Assembly (NCBI RefSeq): GCF_049445995.1
Contig: NZ_JBMSDZ010000014.1
Location: 1-64,000 of the forward strand
DNA length: 64,000 nt
Direction: 5' to 3'
Origin: Dyella_A sp049445995
GTDB taxonomy: Bacteria > Pseudomonadota > Gammaproteobacteria > Xanthomonadales > Rhodanobacteraceae
Shown: in pieces, positions 26,781 through 34,899 of the stretch
Layout: each line of letters begins with the position of its first letter
How positions within the stretch are numbered: position 1 is the stretch's first letter
The notes under the pieces: generated by a model
Told to the model about the DNA's origin: nothing
The model's input: only the letters and a program-made list of their open reading frames with translations
Database searches by the model: none
Made by a program: the position numbers and the translations under genes

Positions 26781-29606
26781 TCAGAACTTCAGGCGTACGC
26801 CCAGGCCCACCGAGCTGTCCTGGTAGCGCAGGTCCTGCGGCAGCGCCTGGCCTGGCCCCGCATACGAATGGAACTTGGCATGCGTGAGGTTGGTTGCATT
26901 CAGTACCACCGCCACGTGCGTGTTGACGTCGTAGCCGATCGACATGTCGAGCATGTTCGCCGGCTTGTCGTACATTTGGGCGTTGTTGCCGATCACGCCG
27001 GACGAAGCAAGGAAGAACTCGGGGAAACGACTGCGGTAGTTGTAGGCGAGGCGGGCCGAGAAACCGTACTTTTCATACATCAGCACGAGGTTGTAGTTGC
27101 TCTTCGACACGTTCTGGAACGATGTGCTGATGAAGCCGTTGCCGGTCATCGCAGGCGTCTTGAGTTTGCTGTCGATAAGGGTGTAGTTGGCCTGCACGCC
27201 CAGGCCGCTCCAGGCGCCGGGCAGGAAGCTGAAGAACTGCGTATAGGCCAGTTCCATGCCCTCCAGATGCCCGCTGCCCGAACTCTGGGGGCCGGAAATC
27301 AGGTAGGTGGTTCCGTTGATGTTTTCCTCGAAGCTGTAATTTTCGATATAGCCGGTGATATCGTGGTAGAACACGCCGCCGGTCAGCGAGCCGGCAGGGC
27401 TGAAATACCACTCGAGCGTGGCGTCGTAGCTGTTGGATCTGGTCGGCTTCAGGTTGGGGTTGCCACCGCCGCCGGTGGCGATGGTATTGGCCGTGGCCGG
27501 GCTCAGGGTAAGTGACGGATTGAGCTGGCCGAAGCCCGGATACTGGATCGTCTTGCCGGCCGACAGGCGCATCTGCAGGTTGTCGGTGAAGTGCAGGTTG
27601 AAAGTGGCGTTCGGCAACCAGTTCCGTTCGTCGGTGTTCAAGCCTATCGGCGAATAGGTGTTGGTCGAAGTGTCATAGGTGTAGGCGGCGAGATTGCGCT
27701 TGACCCGTTCCATGCGCATGCCGATGACACCATCGAACGGCAGGCCGAACAATTCGTTGCCGTAATTGAACTGGGCGTACGCCGAGTAGGTCTTCTCGCC
27801 GATATGGAAGTACTGGCCCTGCTGCGGCGGCAGCAGGCCGGGCGGCATGCCGTAGTAGCCGCGCAGAGCATCCTCGTTGTTCGCCAGGTAATCGTAACAA
27901 CCGCTCAGTGCGCCGTCAGGCACCGCACCGTCCCGCGGGATCGAGCAGAAATATCCGGGGCCGAACAACGCATAGACGTTGTTTGCCGGATTCGGCACGC
28001 CGCCAGCCAGCCAGGCACCGCCCGGAGGACCCTGGTTGTGCATGGCGCCGGACGCGCTGGCCGTGGTATCCGCGTAGCGCAAGCCGAAATCGACCGAGCC
28101 GAACAGATCGCCATTGAAATCGTAATTGCCGTCGCCGCGCCACGCGGTCTGCGTCGCTCGGTTGTTGTTCCACTGCTGGTACAGCCCGTTCAGATAGTAG
28201 TTGTGCGGGTCCAGCTGGGGATTGCCGACCAGGCCCCACGTATTCGGGTAGTTGTAGTAGGTGGTGAGCGGAGCGTGGTAGGCATCGAGGAAGGTGTCGA
28301 TGACGAAATTGTCGGTCTGGAAGCTGGAGGTGGTGCGGCTCAGATCGGTGGACAGCCGAAGGCGGTCACCGCGCCACTTGAAGCCCCAGGCATTCTGGAA
28401 ATTGTGGCCCCACTGCTGACGTGCCTGGGTGCTTGTGGCGGCATAGTAATTGCCGGTGAACGTCGTACTGGTCAATGGGCAGATCGTCTGCCCGTAATAT
28501 GGCGAACCGACCTGACCTACCGGGAAGCAGGCATCGCTGGCGGTGACCTGTGATGGCGCGACCACGTTCTGCGGCCCCGAGAAATAGTACGTCTGGTTGT
28601 ATTTGTCCGAATCCCAGGTATACAGGCCCTCCAGGTACATTTCGGTGTTGTCGGTCGGCTTCCACTGCAGGGCGTAGTTGGCTTCCGGGCGTTTGCGCCA
28701 ACCCACGTTGTAATTCGCGCCGTACTGGTTCGGGGCCACGAGCAGATTGCCATTGCCGGTGCGCACCGGATTCCCTGAGCCGTCCGTCATCACCCGGGTG
28801 AGATTGTCGTCCACGTAGGCGACGTTGTAGTCGTAATGCATGGTGGTGATGCCAGCGTTCAGCAGCGCACCGAATTCGCCTGCATCGGTGTGCCAGCGGT
28901 TGCTGAGCAAGAAGCTGGCCGTGGGGTCGGTGTGGCCACCGTATTTCTGATGGGTTTCGTTGAGCGTGGCCACCGCCTTGAAACCGCTGAAGTCGAACGG
29001 CCGGTAGGTCCGCATGTCGACAGTACCCGCGATGCCACCGGTGACCATCGTCGCTTCGGTCGACTTGTAGACGTCCAGACGACTCACGGCGGTGGCCGGA
29101 AGATCCTGGAACGAAAACTGGCGGCCACCGGCGTTGAAGATCTCGCGACCATTCCACGTGGTGACTACATTCGGCAGGCCACGCACGACCACGGTACTGG
29201 TCTCGCCCTGGAAGCCCTGCGCCACCTGCACGCCGGTCACGCGCTGCAGGGCATCGGCCACGCTGTTGTCCGGTAGCTTGCCGATGTCTTCGGCCACGAC
29301 GGAATCCACCACCATCCTCGCATCGCGCTTGATCTCCTGTGCGCTCTCGAGACTGCTTCGCAACGGAGTCACGTTTATGGTGGAGAGATTGACTGCATTC
29401 TTCTTGGCTTGCTCTTTCTCGCGCTGCCTGGCTGCCTGCGCGGCGTTGCCCCTGGCGGAGCTGGCTTGCGCTGACGCCTGGGCAGCTTGTTCCAAGGCGG
29501 GTTTGTCGACCGCAGTGGTCGCCATCGCGGTTGCCGGGATCAGGCAGGCGCTGATCGCACCGGCCAGAAGACTGGTCGTGCAGGAAACCAGAATCGGATG
29601 CTCCAT
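26781..29606 (-). CDS. TonB-dependent outer-membrane receptor, probable oligosaccharide uptake
   Basis: A 941-residue receptor. Signal peptide (MEHPILVSCTTSLLAGAISA), an Ala/Gln-rich linker, a plug domain (KLPDNSVADALQRVTGVQV) and a beta-barrel ending in the aromatic-terminal QDSSVGLGVRLKF. GGGGAGAAC precedes the ATG at 29606; a further 48-codon frame extension lacks a signal. The plug type is that of Xanthomonas carbohydrate receptors. It lies 87 bp upstream of the GH43 gene and is preceded by a palindromic operator. Confidence 0.9.
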   Translation of the reverse strand: MEHPILVSCTTSLLAGAISACLIPATAMATTAVDKPALEQAAQASAQASSARGNAAQAARQREKEQAKKNAVNLSTINVTPLRSSLESAQEIKRDARMVVDSVVAEDIGKLPDNSVADALQRVTGVQVAQGFQGETSTVVVRGLPNVVTTWNGREIFNAGGRQFSFQDLPATAVSRLDVYKSTEATMVTGGIAGTVDMRTYRPFDFSGFKAVATLNETHQKYGGHTDPTASFLLSNRWHTDAGEFGALLNAGITTMHYDYNVAYVDDNLTRVMTDGSGNPVRTGNGNLLVAPNQYGANYNVGWRKRPEANYALQWKPTDNTEMYLEGLYTWDSDKYNQTYYFSGPQNVVAPSQVTASDACFPVGQVGSPYYGQTICPLTSTTFTGNYYAATSTQARQQWGHNFQNAWGFKWRGDRLRLSTDLSRTTSSFQTDNFVIDTFLDAYHAPLTTYYNYPNTWGLVGNPQLDPHNYYLNGLYQQWNNNRATQTAWRGDGNYDFNGDLFGSVDFGLRYADTTASASGAMHNQGPPGGAWLAGGVPNPANNVYALFGPGYFCSIPRDGAVPDGALSGCYDYLANNEDALRGYYGMPPGLLPPQQGQYFHIGEKTYSAYAQFNYGNELFGLPFDGVIGMRMERVKRNLAAYTYDTSTNTYSPIGLNTDERNWLPNATFNLHFTDNLQMRLSAGKTIQYPGFGQLNPSLTLSPATANTIATGGGGNPNLKPTRSNSYDATLEWYFSPAGSLTGGVFYHDITGYIENYSFEENINGTTYLISGPQSSGSGHLEGMELAYTQFFSFLPGAWSGLGVQANYTLIDSKLKTPAMTGNGFISTSFQNVSKSNYNLVLMYEKYGFSARLAYNYRSRFPEFFLASSGVIGNNAQMYDKPANMLDMSIGYDVNTHVAVVLNATNLTHAKFHSYAGPGQALPQDLRYQDSSVGLGVRLKF

Positions 29607-29759
29607 GAAGTTCTCCCCAAGGCTTTTTGTGTCGCTGACGGTTGGCGGAGGCGTGACCGATGCCGCAACAGCCGAGGCAATGATCCGGCCTGGACGATGC
29701 AGATTATCGGCGGCGTCCCGTCTCTTCGGACCCGCTTTCAAGCTGTCCATGGATAGTCG

Positions 29760-29788
29760 GACAATTTAAATTGTCATACTATATGACA
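29760..29788 (-). promoter_or_regulatory. Overlapping palindromic operator upstream of the TonB receptor
   Basis: Two perfect palindromes overlap: GACAATTTAAATTGTC (29760-29775) and TGTCATACTATATGACA (29772-29788, 7-bp arms around CTA). They lie about 155 bp upstream of the receptor start in an AT-rich patch within GC-rich DNA. GntR/FadR-type and LacI-type sugar regulators bind sites of this size; the cognate regulator is not adjacent and cannot be named. Confidence 0.7.
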
Positions 29789-30032
29789 TAAGATGCGACA
29801 GAAATTTGGGCTTGTCATGCTGCGGCGCACCGTCACGAGGCAGCCCGTCCACCGGGCCCTGCGGGATGCAAGAACGCTCAGCATGAAGCCTGTGCCAAAA
29901 CGCGGATTCCCGCGCCGATATGCTCGCAACCATGCCCGCAGCGCAAATTGCGGGCATGGCCTTGACGGCTTTCGCACGTGGCGAAGCCGGCCGCAATCGA
30001 CGCTGTTTCCACTGCATGCCCGACACCGTGAC

Positions 30033-30230
30033 GGCGGCGATGCGCACATCCACCGCGTGCAGCACGTATCGATCCGTTACAGCGGACGCCTGACCGAGAC
30101 GGGCATCGCGCCGCCGGTCGGCAGCGTCGGAGACGGCTGCGACAATGCGTTGGCCGGGGACGGTCAATGGGCTGTACGAGAACGAGTACATCCCCCCGGA
30201 ATCCCGGAGGAACGGTGAGGCCATCACGCC
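30033..30230 (+). pseudogene. Remnant of an IS3-family OrfB transposase
   Basis: The frame reads HRVQHVSIRYSGRLTETGI then PPVGSVGDGCDNALA, the DDE-domain segment of IS3 OrfB (canonical form VQYVSIRY...SVGSVGDSYDNALAE). After a one-base insertion at about 30157 the match continues in another frame as TVNGLYENEYIP. No N-terminal half or downstream end is present. The surrounding 29789-30032 and 30231-30310 show no other gene. Confidence 0.75.
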
Positions 30231-30310
30231 CACCGGGTCCACAATTACCAACGACTGCTGGGTCCGGTCGGGAACATTCCGCCAGCGGAGGGGCCGGAGC
30301 GGCTTAGAAC

Positions 30311-30713
30311 TTATCCGTAAATAATATTGACCTTCAAAGGCACCTTGCGAAACGCGATGATCGCCGCCGCGAGATGATTGAGGCCGAGAAAACTGCGTTC
30401 AAGTTTTTCGTGGCATACCAAGAGCTTGCGAAAGCGATTGAACCAACTGTGTGCGACCTCGACCCCCCCCGGCGCCGGGCGCGTTTGGTGGGGTCTCGAC
30501 GCTTCTCTTTGGCTGGCAACCGGTGCGCAGGACATACACGATGGCCTCGAACACCACGCGTGCCTCCTTGGGCTTGCGCCCGCCGCCGGGTTTGCGCCGA
30601 TACTCCTTGCCCGCTTCTCGTTGGCGTTGTGGAATCAAGGGTTCGACCCGCTGCCAAAACGCGTCCGACACTTCCCAGGACGGAAGTCTGCTTCGCAATG
30701 CTGCCTTTGCCAT
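30311..30713 (-). pseudogene. Internally deleted IS5-family transposase
   Basis: The ATG at 30713 starts MAKAALRSRLPSWEVSDAFW, with EAIVYVLRTGCQ (the DUF4096-type N-terminal domain of IS5 transposases). The central DDE part is missing. The C-terminal end, HSWFNRFRKLLVCHEKLERS then FLGLNHLAAAIIAFRK, reappears in another frame and stops at 30311. An internal deletion of several hundred bases with a frame change explains this. GAGCGGCTTAGAACTTATCC near 30297 may be the terminal repeat. Confidence 0.85.
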
Positions 30714-30757
30714 CGTCGTTCTCCCATCGCGGACAAGCCGCGTCCTGATTTCCCACG

Positions 30758-31525
30758 TCACGCATCCACCGTTGCAAGCCGATAACTCAGCGGTGGCGTC
30801 CGCGCCGCGGCGACGATGAGGCGCGGCACCAGGGCGGCCAGGTCGAAGCGGCGATTGAATCGGTAGCAGAACTCGGACAGATAGCGCTGCAGGTACTTCG
30901 GACGCAGCGCATGGTAGGTACCATGCAGCGCGTTCTTGACGTTACCCAGCATCGTGTTGACCCACGTGAAGATGGGATGCCCCAGATCGGGGACGCCGCC
31001 GCCGGTGGGGATGGCGGTATGCGTGCAATCGGCATCGGTCACGCCCGGAAAACACGTCAGCCCGTCGGTGACGACCGCCGTGCCCGGCGCCGGATGGCGT
31101 TGGGCCCACGCGGCCAACACCTTTTTGCGAAACCCGGCCACCTCATCCATCCGCATGGCGATCGGGTGCCCCTCGGCAGTGCACTGCACCGCCGCCACGA
31201 ACGGCGTCTTGCCGGGGCTGCCGCGGCCCGTGCCACCGCCGTGGCGTTCGCCACCCCAGTACGCATCGTCCATCAGCACGATGCCGCTCAGGACCTGCTC
31301 GCTGTCGCGCTCGACCATCGCCTGCATCAGCTTGTGCTTGAAGCAGCCACGCCGTGTTGTACGACGACACGCCTAGTTGCCGCCGCAGCGCCAGCGCCGA
31401 GATGCCGTTCTTGTGCTGGGTCAGCAGGTAGATCGCCAGAAACCACGTCCGCAACGGCAACTTGGTCTCGGCGAACAGCGTGCCGCTGGCGTGATCGCGA
31501 TGACTGGCTGTCGACCCGTGCCGCC
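30758..31525 (-). pseudogene. Frameshifted IS1595-family (ISXO2-like) transposase
   Basis: Two overlapping frames make one transposase. The first (from about 31525) reads SGTLFAETKLPLRTWFLAIY and GISALALRRQLGVSSYNTAW. The second (from 31327) reads MQAMVERDSEQVLSGIVLMD with the IS1595 catalytic segment DDAYWGGERHGG and the C-terminal TWVNTMLGNVKNALHGTYHA. One extra base in the codon run at about 31340 separates them. The N-terminal zinc-binding part is also degraded, so the element should be inactive. Confidence 0.85.
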
Positions 31526-31683
31526 ACCAGCGACATCTCTGTACAGCCCATGTTTTCGGAAAATCATGCGAAGGCTTGGCTGCACGAAAGAAGTTGCGAT
31601 CTCATCGATCCACCCACTACTCTCCTGAACGTCAATTTAATGAATTGACCAAAGTTATCAGAATAATCCAGGGGAGAAACACA

Positions 31684-34617
31684 ATGATGAAGTTTGTTCG
31701 TCGGGGGCTTCCGCGTTTGCCGCTAACCGTCGCGATTGTCGCTGCCCTCCAGCTCACGCCGGCGTTTGCGCAGGACCAGTCGGCTTCTGCCGACCAGCAG
31801 AAGGCCAGCTCAACTGACAAGACCAAGGAGCAACCGAAGCAGCTCCAGACCGTCACCGTCACCGGTAGTCTGTTGAGCCGGCCTGAATACCAGGACATCG
31901 TTCCGATCCAGAAGATCGACATCCAGGCCCAGCGCGCCGCTGGCTCGTTCGGCACGGTCAATCTGCTGCAGACCAGCGCCGTGGCATTGGGCTCGACCCA
32001 GATCAACAACCAGTTCAGCGGCTTCGTGGTGGGTGGCGGTACCGGCATCCAGACGATCGACTTGCGCGGTCTCGGTGCAAACCGCACGCTCGTGCTGCTC
32101 GACGGCCAGCGCCCCGGCCCGGCCGGCACGCAGGGCCAGACCGGCTCGGGTTTCGACCTGAACGTGGTGCCAGAAGTCATCTTGGGCGGCGTGGAGATCG
32201 TGAAGGACGGTTCGTCCTCGATCTATGGTTCGGACGCGATCTCCGGCGTGGTCAACTTGATCACCAAGAAGCGGATGGACCGCACCGAGCTGGAGGCCTT
32301 CTGGGGCTCGCCGCAGCACGGTGGTGCCGACCAGGTGACGACCTCGATCGCCACCGGCTTCAGCTTCGAGAAGGGCAGCGTCGTGCTCGCCGCGCAGGTA
32401 CAGGAGCAGCTGCCGCTGGCGCTGCGCGACCGCGACTTCCTGCGTTGCAGCAACGACCGCATCCGCGGCACCGACGGCCAGTTCATCGATCGCGAGGACC
32501 GCTCGATCCTCGCCGGCACGCGCTACGCCGGCTGCAACAACATGCTGCAGAACGAGTTCCTTACCTACGCCAGCGGTACCCGTTACGTGCCCACCCGAGA
32601 CGGCAGCACGATCGGCCCGCTGCCCGGCTTCAAGCCAGCCGAGCGAGGCACCTATGCCAATGGCGGCCAAGCGTTCTACGAGGAGGTCACAAACTCTCCG
32701 TTCCAGGATCAAGCGTGGGCGATCAACAAGAACCGCAACACCAGCGGTTACGCCAGCACGCATTTCATCTTCGGCGACATCACCTGGGACAACCAGCTAC
32801 TGGTCAACCGCCGCGTCACCACCACCCGCGGTTGGCGTCAGTTCTTCCCACTTGTGTATCACGAAGTGCCGGTGGGTTCGCCGGATGATGCCAGCGCTGC
32901 TTTCGGCTGGCCGCCGTCGGGCATTGGCTTGTTCCAGCCGGTCATGCCGTATCCGTCCAACAACAAGGAAGTGGTGGATTACTTCTACGTCCGCAGCGGT
33001 CTGGAGGGCGGTTTCGGTGACAGCAGCTGGGACTGGAATGTCAACGGCACGTTCTCGCGCAGCGGTGGCACCTACAGCCATATCGGCATCGACGCGCGCA
33101 AGAGTGGTGACTTCGGCGAGCCGGCCAATCAACTGCCGCCGTTCGAGACCCCGGTGGACTACTTCGATCCCGGCTTTCTCAACGGCGATCGGATGATGGA
33201 GCTGGTCGGTGCGGTCGGCCTGCCCACCCAGGGCAAGACGATCTACAAGCAGACCACCTTCAACGCCACGGCGAAGGGCGATCTGTTCAGCCTGCCGGCG
33301 GGCGAGGTGTCCGCGGCGACCGGCGTGGAGTTCCGCCGCTACTCGATCGACGACCAGCCGGACGCCAACAACGCCGCCGGTTACGAGTGGGGTTACTCCT
33401 CGGCACAGCGCACCCGAGGCACCGATAACGTGAAGGAAGCCTTCGCCGAGCTGGGCGTGCCGCTGCTCAGCGGCCTGCCGGGCATCGAGTCGCTCACCGC
33501 CGACGTGTCGGGCCGCGTGTTCAAGTACGACAGCGTGGGCTCGTGGGACAAGGTGTGGAAGGCTGGCCTGAGCTGGCAGATCACCCCGACTTTCCGTGCC
33601 CGCGGCACGCTGGGTACGTCCTATCGTGCGCCGCAGCTGTACGAACTGTACCTGGGCAACCAGTCCGGTTTCGTCGGCCAGCTGTCGATCGATCCGTGCA
33701 TCCAGTGGCAGGACAGCACCAACGACTTCATCCGCGCCAACTGCGCCGCAGCTGGAATCCCGGGCGACTTTACGTCCCCCAACAACTCGTCGGCCCAGGT
33801 GTTCACGGGCGGTGGCAAGGGCTTCCTTAAGCCGGAAACCTCGCGCGCCAAGACGGCCGGCCTGGTATGGACGCCGGACTTCGCCAACCTGAGCCTGGCG
33901 GTCGACTACTTCGACTACCAGATCAAGGGCGAGATCGGCACGCTCAGCGCAGCCAACATCGTGACCGGCTGCTACGCGTCACCGGTGTATCCGAACAATC
34001 TGTGCAACCTGTTCGAGCGCAACCCGGGCACCGGTGGCGAGGCGTTCAAGATCACCAACGTCTACGCCACGTTCATCAACATCAACAGCCAGCGCCAGCG
34101 CGGTTACGACCTGCAGGCCGACTTCGCCCAGGATTACTCGTTCGGCACCGTTCGCGCGGGTATCCAGGCAGTGAAGACGCTGTCCGATGTCACCCGATAC
34201 TTCAGCACGGACGCTGCGAGCGGTGTGGCGAACTCCGACCGCATCGGCTACATCGGCAGCCCGCAGTGGACTGCGCTGCTGAATGCCAGCTACACGCGCG
34301 GCGACTGGACGATCTCGTGGCAGGGGCAGTACGTCAGCGGCACCAGCAACAAGGACATTTCGGACACCTTTACCTATCAGGGTTACAAGAATGCCCGTCG
34401 TGACATCAGGGCCGACGCCCAGTTCCTGCATGACCTGTCGGTGACCTACAACCGCGACAGCTGGACCGCCCAGTTCGGTATCCGCAACGTGTTCGACACC
34501 AAGCCGGACCTGATCTCTTCGGGTGTGGATACGCGCCTGGGCAACACCCCGCGGTTCGCGTCCCAGTACGACTGGTTCGGTCGTACATTCTTCGGTCGCA
34601 TCAACTACCGGTTCTGA
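31684..34617 (+). CDS. TonB-dependent outer-membrane receptor
   Basis: A 977-residue receptor with a signal peptide (MMKFVRRGLPRLPLTVAIVA, cut after AFAQ), a TonB-box-like QTVTVTGSLLSRPEY, a plug with DLRGLGANRTLVLLDGQRPG and GSSSIYGSDAISGVVNLI, and a barrel ending in FGRINYRF. CAGGGGAG precedes the ATG at 31684; the frame is open upstream to 31576 but that part lies next to IS remnants. The plug type is common in receptors for oligopeptides and oligosaccharides. The following S9 peptidase suggests a peptide substrate (inference). Confidence 0.92.
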   Translation: MMKFVRRGLPRLPLTVAIVAALQLTPAFAQDQSASADQQKASSTDKTKEQPKQLQTVTVTGSLLSRPEYQDIVPIQKIDIQAQRAAGSFGTVNLLQTSAVALGSTQINNQFSGFVVGGGTGIQTIDLRGLGANRTLVLLDGQRPGPAGTQGQTGSGFDLNVVPEVILGGVEIVKDGSSSIYGSDAISGVVNLITKKRMDRTELEAFWGSPQHGGADQVTTSIATGFSFEKGSVVLAAQVQEQLPLALRDRDFLRCSNDRIRGTDGQFIDREDRSILAGTRYAGCNNMLQNEFLTYASGTRYVPTRDGSTIGPLPGFKPAERGTYANGGQAFYEEVTNSPFQDQAWAINKNRNTSGYASTHFIFGDITWDNQLLVNRRVTTTRGWRQFFPLVYHEVPVGSPDDASAAFGWPPSGIGLFQPVMPYPSNNKEVVDYFYVRSGLEGGFGDSSWDWNVNGTFSRSGGTYSHIGIDARKSGDFGEPANQLPPFETPVDYFDPGFLNGDRMMELVGAVGLPTQGKTIYKQTTFNATAKGDLFSLPAGEVSAATGVEFRRYSIDDQPDANNAAGYEWGYSSAQRTRGTDNVKEAFAELGVPLLSGLPGIESLTADVSGRVFKYDSVGSWDKVWKAGLSWQITPTFRARGTLGTSYRAPQLYELYLGNQSGFVGQLSIDPCIQWQDSTNDFIRANCAAAGIPGDFTSPNNSSAQVFTGGGKGFLKPETSRAKTAGLVWTPDFANLSLAVDYFDYQIKGEIGTLSAANIVTGCYASPVYPNNLCNLFERNPGTGGEAFKITNVYATFININSQRQRGYDLQADFAQDYSFGTVRAGIQAVKTLSDVTRYFSTDAASGVANSDRIGYIGSPQWTALLNASYTRGDWTISWQGQYVSGTSNKDISDTFTYQGYKNARRDIRADAQFLHDLSVTYNRDSWTAQFGIRNVFDTKPDLISSGVDTRLGNTPRFASQYDWFGRTFFGRINYRF

Positions 34618-34641
34618 GTAAACGGAATCGGTTGATCCAAA

Positions 34642-34672
34642 GGGAGGCGACGTTCGTCGCCTCCCTTCTTCT
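34642..34672 (+). terminator. Intrinsic terminator after the TonB receptor
   Basis: A near-perfect stem GGGAGGCGACG / CGTCGCCTCCC (34642-34665) with a minimal loop is followed by TTCTTCTT, 24 bp after the receptor stop. It should separate the receptor transcript from the peptidase gene. Confidence 0.88.
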
Positions 34673-34674
34673 TG

Positions 34675-34751
34675 CTAGGAGCGTGGGCCGTAGAAACGTT
34701 CGCGGCGAAGAGCTTTACAGCCCGAATGGCTTCTACGGCCCACGCTCCTAG
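34675..34751. repeat. 77-bp element with perfect 21-nt inverted ends
   Basis: The ends are exact inverted repeats of 21 nt, starting CTAGGAGCGTGGGCC and ending GGCCCACGCTCCTAG, around a 35-nt centre containing CGAAGAGC. The TAGGAGCG start resembles the GTAGGAGCG REP-like repeats of pseudomonads and xanthomonads. It lies directly after the receptor terminator and 148 bp before the peptidase. Confidence 0.8.
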
Positions 34752-34899
34752 TGTTACGGCGTCAGTTCGACGGCCTTGGCATCGTCCGGCTACCCGCACT
34801 GCAACGTCGTTCCTCGGCTGGCGGTAGGGGTGAGTCAACGCAGCCTCGTTGATGGAGTAGGCCGACCGTTCCGGCTTCGACTGGATGGAGTACAGAGAT

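Noticed and set aside
29766..30251. A 161-codon minus-strand open frame
   Set aside because: It is antisense to the IS3 transposase remnant and shows no motif of its own.
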